Source: Alentia gelatinosa (lineage: Eukaryota; Annelida; Polychaeta; Phyllodocida; Polynoidae). Taken from it: a DNA stretch of 64,000 nucleotides. Made by a program: the position numbers and the translations under genes. The notes below the pieces were generated by a model. The model saw only the letters and a program-made list of their open reading frames with translations. It was not told the origin of the DNA and did not search any database. Location of the stretch: positions 49,892,723-49,956,722 of the forward strand of contig OX465584.1 in assembly GCA_950022655.1 (NCBI GenBank). Direction: 5' to 3'. This document shows positions 12,401 through 22,300 of the stretch, in pieces (position 1 is the first letter of the stretch; every line of letters begins with the position of its first letter).

Positions 12401-13042
12401 GAGTGAGGTAAACTCTGAACTGCACTCAATCTGTAGCCACTGAAAATATGCCATTCAGTTCCTTTTTAGAATTTGCTGTTAAAAATTGTATTGTCATCAA
12501 TTCAGGAGGCGAAGACAGGAGTTAACAAAAAAACACACCCCGTCACGACCTGTCATTCCCAAGGGCTCCTCAAAGGACTCTACACCCAGGTAAACCACTG
12601 TTTAGATAAAACTGACAAAGAGCTGAAAATACCTCTGGTTTTTTTTTTCAAGGAAAGAAGTTTTAGTTTTGTCACATTAGTACAGTTTTAATTATTATCT
12701 TTGATGTCTTCCCAGTTACGGGTTATCGTCACCAGCAAGATGGCGGGCATGCCCGTTGTCAGGAGTCTTTTTGAGGCCATTTTGTTTCATATGTAATTAC
12801 ACTGCTCATCCACAAAATATCAAGTCCATTTTCTAGCTTCATTTCAGTGGTTATAATGGGATGTTGAAACTATGAAAGAGGATTTCTAAAATGTTTTTAA
12901 AATGATGTCCATTAATCTGGTATTTTGTGAAATCTTTGGCAGACCGGGCAGCAGAAGGGCCTCCATGCGCAAATCATCATCAAACACGTCAAGTCGCTCC
13001 AACCAGTCACAAGATCCAGACAATCTTTACGACATGCTCTGA
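3412..13042 (+). CDS. XRCC4: XRCC4, DNA double-strand-break repair scaffold (11 coding exons)
   Basis: XRCC4 is the nuclear non-homologous end-joining protein that binds DNA ligase IV and XLF. Coding exons: 3412-3550 (acceptor at 3400), 5767-5954, 6900-7064, 7768-7824, 8281-8335, 8824-8862, 9960-10038, 10606-10630, 11031-11152, 12506-12589, 12943-13042. All junctions are GT-AG and phases match, giving about 350 codons; human XRCC4 is about 336. Exons 1-2 give the beta head domain (DRAWTGT, then EEYVAQTRKAFT). Exons 3-5 give the coiled-coil stalk, with RLEKCVAAKE matching the human ligase-IV-binding stretch. Residues 241-249, SEYETDEDQ, match the acidic CK2 site whose phospho-Thr is bound by PNKP/aprataxin FHA domains. 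The last eight residues, PDNLYDML, resemble human PEDLFDEI. The start is the first ATG after the 3400 acceptor. Identity is firm; the short exon at 10606 is the least certain. Introns contain a LINE and several MITEs. Confidence 0.93.
3850..5500 (+). mobile_element. 5'-truncated non-LTR retrotransposon (LINE) in XRCC4 intron 2
   Basis: The ORF 3994-5469 (491 codons) is still open, and its reading frame continues upstream to about 3853 with reverse-transcriptase motifs (STVDHIITIK, then TFLDVTKAYDKAW). RT motifs follow: RQGGVL at residues 45-50 and LLWVDDVAI, with the catalytic VDD at 86-88. A CX2CX8HX4C zinc knuckle occurs at residues 391-408. The 5' part, including the endonuclease and the start of RT, is missing. 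The 3' end is A-rich (AAAGAAAAAAAGAAAGAAG). The sense strand is very rich in A and C and poor in G and T, unlike its surroundings. The intact ORF suggests recent insertion. I cannot assign a clade. Confidence 0.85.
6223..6373. mobile_element. Short MITE with 13-bp perfect inverted ends
   Basis: TTTATCCTACCCC at 6223 is the exact reverse complement of GGGGTAGGATAAA at 6361. Related ends (TTTATCTCACCCC and its complement) and a shared CATAGGCTTAACAT-like segment recur near 12060-12280 and 15055-15176, so this is a dispersed family. It lies in XRCC4 intron 3. Confidence 0.5.
7034..7530 (+). repeat. 67-bp tandem array copying the XRCC4 exon-4 end and its splice donor
   Basis: The unit begins in coding sequence (ACTCATGACAGAGAGAG...CACTCAAG) and includes the donor GTACAC. 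Units start at 7034 (the real exon end), 7101 and 7168, with donors at 7065, 7132 and 7199, exactly 67 bp apart. A fourth unit at 7493 has lost the donor (GGAACA). A MITE (7236-7491) separates units 3 and 4. Using a distal donor would bring in the stop TAA shortly after AAGGTACAC. Confidence 0.92.
7236..7491. mobile_element. GGTTCCACCAA-type MITE, TAA target duplication (XRCC4 intron 4)
   Basis: Inverted ends are AGGGTTGGTTCCACCAAC and GTTGGTGGAACCAGCACT, flanked by TAA on both sides (7233-7235 and 7492-7494). Removing the element and one TAA restores the TTATAACTCATG junction seen in the intact neighbouring units, which proves the insertion. A 3-bp TAA duplication fits PIF/Harbinger. Relatives lie at 13660-14635 and 19536-20355, with a partial end near 9680-9705. 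Confidence 0.9.
7849..7935. mobile_element. Partial copy of the GGGGCCATCC MITE
   Basis: GGGGCCATCCACAAAGTATG followed by the same interior as the elements at 10831 and 30210. The right terminus is absent. It lies just inside XRCC4 intron 5. Confidence 0.6.
10831..10994. mobile_element. 164-bp MITE with GGGGCCATCC ends and TAA duplication
   Basis: The termini GGGGCCATCCATAAAG and CTTTATGGGTGGCCCC are near-perfect inverted repeats. TAA flanks both sides (10828-10830 and 10995-10997). It is non-coding, in XRCC4 intron 9, immediately upstream of the exon at 11031. PIF/Harbinger-like by duplication length. Confidence 0.85.
11186..11732. mobile_element. Probable MITE with CTATAAGACACCGA ends
   Basis: CTATAAGACACCGA at 11186 and its complement TCGGTGTCTTATAG ending at 11732 bound a segment rich in CCGACGG/TCGGG motifs. 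A second internal copy of the right end occurs near 11635. No clear target duplication was found. It lies in XRCC4 intron 10. Confidence 0.55.
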
Positions 13043-13175
13043 AGCATCCTGCACCATTATTTACGACATGTTGTAAAACGTCCTGCACCATTATTTACGA
13101 CATGTTGTAAAACTTCATACACCATTGTTTACGACATGCGGTAAAACGTTCTACACCATCGTTTACGACATGCTG
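13026..13175 (+). repeat. 34-bp tandem array seeded at the XRCC4 stop codon
   Basis: TTTACGACATG, which encodes part of the XRCC4 C-terminus, recurs at 13026, 13060, 13094, 13128 and 13162, exactly 34 bp apart. The first unit contains the genuine TGA stop at 13040-13042; the others are in the 3' UTR. As 34 is not a multiple of three, the repeats cannot extend the protein in frame. Confidence 0.93.
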
Positions 13176-13456
13176 TGATTGTTGACCTTGAAGATTCATC
13201 AACTCCACTTTCTCTCGAACAACAAATTACACAACCATCACATCATTCTCCATCCATATTCCCCTTTAGTCTAAAACCAAACCTCTGCAGGGAGAGTGTA
13301 TATGTATGTATATATATCATAATCAAAAAGTATGTAAGCTTTTTTTTTATCTCCAGTCACTGCAGATTTAAGGGTAATGACTGGACAGTGTCGGGACTGA
13401 TTGGTAGAGCATGTTCAGAGCTGTGGAATATAAGTGTGTGGTTGGATTAAGGGAAC

Positions 13457-13655
13457 TCACTCTTGCTGGTCTGGAAGTTGAATAAATTCCACCCACTTCG
13501 TGGAGTAATCAGATATCACCAGAATCACATTGTTGTACCATGCTGTTAAAAGAGTGCCTATGGTCATAGCCTTCAATAGTGATACGGTCTTCTTGTTAGG
13601 GGTCTTTGCTCTGAAGCACACCTCGCATCTTCGACACCACTCCGCTGTATCATGG
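13457..13655 (-). pseudogene. Decayed Ty3/gypsy integrase fragment
   Basis: The minus-strand peptide contains AEWCRRCEVCFRAKTPNKK, then VILVISDYSTKWVEFIQLPD. This is the zinc-binding CX2C end and the first catalytic-core stretch of a Ty3/gypsy integrase. The Asp of the core motif region is degraded, and the upstream part is cut by the MITE starting at 13660. It is unrelated in detail to the GC-rich element at 40-49 kb. Confidence 0.7.
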
Positions 13656-13659
13656 CTAA

Positions 13660-14635
13660 AGGGCCGATTCCACCAAACAACCACTTTTTCTGAGCAAAAA
13701 GACGTTCCAGCCGACTTTTCGACAGACGTCGGCTGAAACGTCTGGCCAAATTGCTTCAAAATATGTCGCTGTTCCACCGAAACCCCCAACAGACGCTCAT
13801 GTGGTTGCCATAAGAGCGTGTGGTGGGTTCAAAGTTCCAGCAGATCCTAGCCAACGCCCCTGCCATGGCGCCAACTGGTGGACGTTAGCCGCATTTCTAC
13901 GTAGTAATCAAGTGCCACGATACTACGTAGTAATCAAGTTCCGTGCGGCGATACACTACGACGCTCTGAACCCGCGAAAGTCGCGTATTGAGCGGAGCAG
14001 TGTCTCGGCGTGTCGGGATTTGTAGGGAACGGTTAGAAAACGTCAAATTACACGTTCAATCGAACAATGAAGGTAAATAAAGATAAGGATTGATGTTATG
14101 AATGTGTATGGCACGCTCTGGTGCCAGAATTCCGCCGAAAGTTTCGGAATTTTCTATGTCCGTTCGCGGCTTCGGGTGTCGCCGGTGTCGGCCATGCTGT
14201 GTTGGCGGCATTCCCTCGCCGCGGGTCCCGCAGAGCTCACGGGTAGGTGTCGTACTCTTCAAATGCATCGGGCAGATGCCCAATTCCAGCAGACAAAAAC
14301 CTAATAAATTAGTTATTCGGCCAACGTTATAGTTACATCTTGTGGAGGGTTGTTTGGGGTATCGGTTGGGGTATCGCCTGAAAATTCTGGTGGGTGGAAG
14401 CGCATTTCAGCTGGGAAAAGGGCAAACGCCCCAGCAGACGCTCAGGCGATGCTCTTATAACCCCCAATATGCTCCAACAGACGTCATAACTTAGATCAGA
14501 CGTCTGTTGGAACGTCTGGCGAGAGAGCCGACGCCTGCTGAAATGTCTGATGTGTGCTTCCACCAACCAGACAGATGATTAAACCGCCATATGGGCGCTG
14601 TACAACGTTTTTGTCTTGTTGGTGGAATACAGGCT
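13660..14635. mobile_element. 976-bp element of the GGTTCCACCAA family
   Basis: The ends AGGGCCGATTCCACCAAA and TTGGTGGAATACAGGCT are inverted. TAA flanks both sides (13657-13659 and 14636-14638). The interior has several CAGACGTC/GACGTCTG-type palindromes and a short GC-richer stretch near 14110-14260, with no transposase motif that I recognise. It sits inside the integrase fragment. Confidence 0.75.
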
Positions 14636-16249
14636 TAAGGGTTCCCCAATGGAACCATGATTGTGTCACTTGTGTTTTCTCTCTACATTTAACCGGCGGT
14701 TTGATGGTTATGAATCTTTCAGAACTTCTGGTCGGGTTAGGTGCATGTGACCTATACTTATAATAGATATTTTAGAATATCTATGTTCATGAGAATCACG
14801 ACATTGGATAACAGTTATTCATCTGAATACTTGAATCCTTCATGTCTGCAATATAAGCGTTTTTATTGTAAAGAAAAACACGGTAATTATTGCCATTCAC
14901 CATGATTCATAGTTGAATTGTATGAAAAGCAGACATCACGGGGTTGGGGTTGTTTCTCCCCACGCTTACCGTGAGTCTTGTGTGTGTTTTGTCACATTAC
15001 AGATGTGCTTATATCGTTGTTCATTATATGATTTGTTATCTCAGGCCGGCATTTTTCTCCATAGGCTTAACATCAGGAAACCATACTTCACGGTTGTGAA
15101 GGTAGTGTATCCAATACTCAATGCCCAATTGGGTGTTGTTATATTAAGTAATTATGTTAAATGGGGTGAGATAAAATCAGAAACTCACTCGATGAAGATA
15201 ACCTGGTGCACACTCCACCTCATTTGACTGCTATGTAATTCACTCAGCTTTTCTTCATGAACTACTCCACGGTCAGACTTAGTGGAGTATGGACCAAGTT
15301 ATTTTCATCTCGTGAGTTTCCTTCTAAGAACCACACAGCCTATCAAAGTAGTAACACTTGAATTTCACACTAGAATTTTTAAGAAAAAATTTCCCTCATA
15401 GAAGGCAGCTAATTCTTAGATTTTTCAGTGTATCATGTTGAGAATTGTTTATATATTCATTACTGTGCATGTTTTTAATAACACTAAAAATAAACTTGTA
15501 TAATTGTATTCAAGAAATTATGAGTTGTTCCGTTTACTACTTTTACCTCATTGATTTTTACATCGCAAGAAGCTAAAAAGTCACTTAGCGTTAGATTCAT
15601 GAGGACCCGTGTTTTTGACCATCGAGAACTATATAATGATGTCATTCACAATTAGCTCTACAATATGCAAATTCATGTCTTAAAAAAATAATTTAAACTG
15701 CGGCATTTCAGAAGCTATGATAAAGACTTAAAATTGTGGCCATTAATCTTCTATTTGGTTAATAAAACCGGGGACACACAATTCGGATTCATTTAACACA
15801 GCCCTCGTGTATTTTAATCAGTGTAATCCATCATAAAATCTTAGATTTCTTAATGACCTATAACCCCTTCAAGAGTGAGGCGGGGATAGGGGCACAGAGC
15901 AACTCTAACCAAATCCCTATCAATAGAGTTTTCGTTTGTTTACACTTTTAAGTGGGGAAGCGAGTAACACGGACCTACCTCTGAATAGAATCTACATTTG
16001 ATTAATTGAGTAAACGCGGCTTCAATCAATCCTCCACATACTACTAACACGACCACATCGAAATGTAGGGTTCTTTTCCGATAAAACTTTAATTTAAACG
16101 AAGAAATGACAACAGACTCTACGTTTTATTGTTCCCTGTGTCTCATGGAAGCAGGACCACTTCGCCTTAAAACTGAGGGTGTTCCGTTGTACTGTATTAA
16201 GATGATGACTAACCAGGAGAACAAAACCAGAAATGGTATGTGGATAATG

Positions 16250-16255
16250 TTTATT
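16250..16255 (-). terminator. NDUFS6: NDUFS6 polyadenylation signal
   Basis: AATAAA on the minus strand, about 70 bases after the TAA stop at 16325-16327. Confidence 0.7.
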
Positions 16256-16324
16256 CTCACTTAATATATTTACAATTCGACATGCTCCCTGTTGGGACAG
16301 TGGCGTATCACGAGTCGGGCGGTC

Positions 16325-19300
16325 TTATACGGGGTAGTTCGTCTGCTCGGACTTCACCTCCTCCAGGTACTGGTCGAACGTGATGCTCGGCCCCATCTGG
16401 GCCTCGTCGTAGTAACGCCGGTGCACGAAGCGCCGCCCGCTGTAGCCACACACATGCTCACCGGGAGGGTCCTGTCAACGGCAGGTCACAGTTACAATAA
16501 GCCAATCAAATCTACAGGCGGGAATGTCTGGACAGTGTGAGGACTAGCAGTAAAACATGCTCAGAGCTTTGCGATGTGTATATAGAGATCAGTTTAGGAG
16601 AATGTGCAGTGTAGGGACTGGTATTAAAACATGCTCACAGCTGTGGGATGTGTGTGTATAGATCAGTTAAGGAGACTTGACAGTGTGGGGACTGGTAGTA
16701 AAATATGCTCAGAGCTGTGGGATGTGTAGATATAGATTAGTAAAGGAGACTGGACATTATGGGGACTGGTAGTAACACATTCTTCGAGCCGTGGGATGTG
16801 TGGACAAATTGTTGTTTTTTAGACGTATAATAACAGGGAAACATTTTCCTTCTATTCTATAATCGTATAAAGAAAAATAAGTATAATTGTCAAAAGTCAC
16901 AAATAGTTCCTCATCGATTTTAAAAGTAAATTCAAGAAGTATTATGAACTACGGAAACCATATACTATGGATTCATATGATATATTATGGATAGATGAAC
17001 AGACGAGTCGGTTTTCCTCCCTCAGATTACCCCTGGTTCGTAGTATGTAAAGGACTGGACTCACCAGGTTGATGTAGACCCGCGGGTGTCCCAAGGGGCC
17101 GCCTCCGTCACTGAACACAACACGCTTGTTGCAGACGACAACCGGCTCCTCGGCCACCATGTCGATGGCCCATTTCTGTGTTACCTGCCGTTAGAAAATA
17201 AAATAACTATTACAAACTGAATCACTCTAACTTTCGTGTTACAATGTTACCAGCAGTCAGTAAATAAAACATTTACCAGAGACTAGAGCACAATGACCTT
17301 CTTGAATACATATTTTTCAATGTTACTTGGAGTCACCAAGTAACATATTGGAGACGGAAGACAATGCGCAAACTGAATAACACTGAATTTGATTAGAATA
17401 TCACAAGTGAACACTCAATTACCTGCGCATTATAACCTGTGCTGAGGAATACATTTAAACTAGCAGAGGACGTGATTTTAGAAAAATGAATAAATCATAA
17501 CCGTGCTGTTCATATGTTCTGACTACAGGAGTTTAATTATGTCACGTGTATATACTGTCCTCTACTAAACCTAAACTTCTAAGTTTATGTTACTATGTCA
17601 TTGTTATACCCAGGACTATAATCACATTAGCTGTACTTTTCTCCATTACAGACATTTTTATGACTTTTTAACATATGGAGATGAATATTGAGACTATAAT
17701 TACTGATTATCAAATGATTACCGATTGGAATATTGTTTACAAGAGGTCAAGTTATCTTTAAAAAATTGGCGGGGAAAAGAAATATATAGGAGTCAGTAGG
17801 GGTGCAGGGTTTACAGACGGGGTCGGGCAAAAAGGTTGAAAGCTGATCAGCCTGCTCGTGGATGACTAGTGCTGTGGCAGGGTACCAATCAATCTAGGTT
17901 TTCCCATTCTAGCCAATCGTATGGCTGGAAATATTCAGTGCGCAGAGTGAACTCGCTGAGATGTGTACATTCTCAACCTATTAGCTGAAAGTTTAGATTG
18001 AAAAGAGCAGGTCTCTATTGAGGCTCAACAAACCAATTGAATCTATGTGAATTTATGTGTAGACAAGTTTACATGAATGTTGTGGAATTTCATGGTGAAA
18101 AATGTTGTTTTATTTATAAAATTAGCATTGATTTAAAAAAAAAAAATTAGCATTGATTGCATGTATACAATAAACGTCAGCTGAGGGCCTGAAAAGGAGA
18201 AGAAATATTTTTCATGTGGAATGCACTGCCTCAGAGAGCCTGAGGAAACATTGGAAACACATCGTTATTGGTAATGGAATGGGGCTGGGGTAGAAAAGTT
18301 GAACATCAACAGAAAAGTGAAAGTCTATAAACCCTGGGTTGGCATGGCTCGATCAATTCAGCCCGCAAATAGTGGAGGATTCTGACACCACACGCAGATA
18401 TATCCTCTCCACAATGGGCATCTTCATACAGTGAGGGGTCGTTTATAATCTTACTGAATGAATTACTCACCAGTTTGTTTTTCCCGACGAATCTGGCAAG
18501 ACGGTAGTCACCATCAGCAAATTGCTGAAAAGAAATGAGCAGATTTAACGATCACAGTGAAGAAAGATGTGTAAATATCGGAATAAATAGCGAGGAAAAC
18601 AGCGACCCAGAGCACAGAGGGCAGCAATAAACAATGTATGGTAAGTATATAATGATCCAAAGGGAGAATTTCCACTTAGGCAATGTACTACTTCAGGTAT
18701 AGTGACATCAACAGCCGTGAAAATGTTGCCGATGTTGTGCACAGTAGATTTAACACTGGAAATGTCAAAAGTGATACAAATGATGATGAAACGCTCTGTA
18801 CACTTCACGTCTCATCTCTGTGAGACAGTGTCACAAAATGGACATTACCTACAGGAAACAATTAAAATAGCATGATCTGGCATGGTGGAAACAGAATGAC
18901 CCTTGGGATGTAAAGAATATCACAGAAATCCTAAAAAATCCTCTGCCTGAGTTTGTCCTCTCTCAATTCTTGCTTCTATAGCTCAAGGTTTTGCTCCTCA
19001 GCCTATTTCTTCAGAACCCTCTTAGAACCCTCCAGAAGTCTTAACATTTGAAGTTTTCCTGATTTCCCACAAAATGGTAGGATAAGACACTTGCTTCAAT
19101 TTTGTTTCTATCCATTTTGGATCAAAAGTTACATAGAGAAACAGATTAATATGGTGGTGGTACCATATGATGAAATAGACGAATAAAACCTGATCGAGTA
19201 ACTGCCACCTTGTTAGCTATGAGACAGCTTTACGTTGAGTTTCTACATCAATTCTAGACAGATTTCTGACATAAAATTGAAGGTGTGGCATGACAAAGCA

Positions 19301-22300
19301 TAGTGTCCATAGGTCAGCCCCCCCCCCCCCCCCCCCAATAGAAGCGTGCTGGTAATGAAGTGTACTGTCCAGATATCTATCAGATTCAAAAAGACTACAC
19401 TTCATGGCCAGCTCGCTTGGGACACTGCATTTAATGAATTGGATGCTATGCTTTGTTTTCGCAAGATAGCCGCCTTGGGCACTATGCTTTGTTATTAGGC
19501 TGTGATTATGTCTTTGTGACAATCAAACAGCGTAAAATGCTGGTTCCACCAACAGACAAGATATGTTGTGCATATTTGCTACGATGCATCGGTCTGGATA
19601 AGCACCTTTGCTGCATTTTTGCTGCGTAATCTCGACAATAGATCTTGAGGTGTTGCAGTGGTGGAGAACCAAAATATACGGGGACCAGTCAAAGTACCAC
19701 CCTCAGTCAATGTACCACCCAAGTGAGAAGTCAAAGTACCACCCTATCTCGCGGCCGCTTTCACACCTCACTGCGGTGGTGCGGCCAGTGTTATTAACAC
19801 CCTGTGACATTCTAATAAGGGTATGTGTACCTGATGTAACTGAAATGGCTATAATTTGTCTTAGTGATATGTATATGCTCGCTTAAAAAAACAATAAATC
19901 AAACATTAGATATTTGGTTAACATTTTTTTATTATCATATGTATAATGAACATTAACTTCATCATACTGGAGCTATCAGTAATGTTAAAGAATAATGGCA
20001 GCTCAAGTGAAAAAGCAAACAAACCTCACAAGTCAAGAGGGGTTAATTCATTGCAATAATGCACATAAATATAGATTTCAGCATCCTTATAATAACCTAT
20101 AAGGCTTGAAATATCTGAGAACTGCACACATCAATGCAACCAACAGGGTGGTACTTTGACTTCGATTTAGGTGGTACTTTGACTCAGGGTGGTACTTTGA
20201 CTGGTAACCAGATCTACACATGACACTGCGAAAAAATATATCATCACATGCGACATGTCGTGGCAAAGGAGGTATGACATATCACTATTCTGTAACACTG
20301 TAAGATATAACATGATATCACACAGTAAATCCATTGTGTTAGTGGAACCAGCACTTAAAACCCTAGCTTAGTAACTACCACCTTGTTAGTTATAAGACAG
20401 TAATTATTTTGAGTTTCTACCTCAATTCAAAGGGTACACCACAAATCACCAGTTTATATCTCTATTAGTTATTACTACATGCACGGACCTGTATCTCTGG
20501 ATAGGAAACGCGAGCCATTGCCGTGTTTGTTCAACGATCTCTTCGACTCGGCTATGCTTGACTGCGTTTCGCGGGTAGTGCGCTAATTTCCGTGTGATCC
20601 GCTAGGGGGCACCTATACAAGTTCCATTATAAGCCACCAGGGTTCAAAAGTGGCGCTGCTAAAAAAGAATCTAGTGCACTTAGGACCCTAATTCCAACTG
20701 TCCCATGTAGGTATGTATCTGGAATCAACCGACAAATACTCTATTAAGGCCTAGGGGCTTGGGAATAATTTAAGAATCTGGATTTTTTGGAATTTTTTCC
20801 TGGAAAATCAGAGAAATTTGAGACAAAATGTGCCATAACTTTAAAAAAATCTAGTGCACTTAGGACCATAATTCCAACTGTCCCATGTAGCTATATATCT
20901 GGAATCGACTGACAAATACTTTATTAAGGCCTAGGGGCATGGGAACAATTTAAGAATCTGGATTTTCTGGATTTTCCCCTTGAAAATCAGCGAATTTTGA
21001 CTGCCGACCCAACCCAAATTGACACAAAATGTGCCGTAACTTAAAAAAATCTAGTGAACTAAGAACCCTAATTCCAACTGTCCCATGTAGGGACATACCT
21101 GGAATCGACTGACAAATACTTTATTAAGGCCTAGGGGCATGGGAATGAATTGAAAATAATTGTTTCCCAAGACTGACTGCCTGGAAATCAGGGAAATTTG
21201 TCCGCCAGCCCCAACTATTCTAAGACAAAATGTGCTGTAACTTTAAAAAAATCTATTGCACTTAGGACCATAATTCCAACTGTCCCTGTAGCTATACATC
21301 TGGAATCGACTGACAAATACTTTATTAAGGCCTAGGGGCATGGCAACAATTTAAGAATCTGGATTTTCTGGATTTTTCCCTTGAAAATCAGGGAATTTTG
21401 ACTGCCGACCCAACCCAAACTAGCACAAAATGTGTCGTAACTTTAAAAAATCTAGTGAACTAAGAACCCTAATTCCAACTGTCCCATGTAGGTACATACC
21501 TGGAATCGACTGACAAATACTTTATTAAGGCCTAGGGGCATGGGAATGAATTGAAAATAATTGTTTCCTAAGACTGACTGCCTGGAAATCAGGGAAATTT
21601 GTTCGCCGGCCCCAACTATTCTAAGACAAAATGTGCCGTAACTTATTAAGGCCTAGGGGCATGGGAACAATTTAAGAATCTGGATTTTCTGGATTTTTTC
21701 CTTGAAAATCAGGGAATTTTGACTGCCAACCCAAACAATTGGCAGAGTTTGGGTGACTTTAGATGGGGGCGCCACAGAGAAATGACTGATTTTGGGGGTT
21801 CACCTGTGAAAAGTCAGAGTTTCAAAAATGTTCCCGGTTAGCACGGCCCTGCTTATGTATTTAGCTGTCTTCCCTAATGTGAAAGCTACTCAGAACAGTT
21901 GAAATTATATTCCTAGCCCTTCTGGGAGAGTCCAAACAATTGGCAGAGTTTGGGTGACTTTAGATGGGGGCACCACAGAGAAATGACTGATTTTGGGGGG
22001 TTCACCTTTGAAAAGTCAAAGTTTCCAAAATGTTCCCTGTCAACCAGGCCCTCCTTATGTATTTAGCTGTCTTCCTCAATGTGAGACCTATTCAGAACAG
22101 TTGAAATTTTATTCCTAGCCCTTCTGGGAGAGTCCAAACAATTGGCAGAGTTTGGGTGACTTTAGATGGGGGCGCCACAGAGAAATGACTGATTTTGGGG
22201 GGTTCACCTGTAGAAAGTCAGAGTTTCCAAAATGTTCCCTGTCAACCAGGCCCTTCTTATGTATTTAGCTGTCTTCCCCAATGTGAGACCTATTCAGAAC

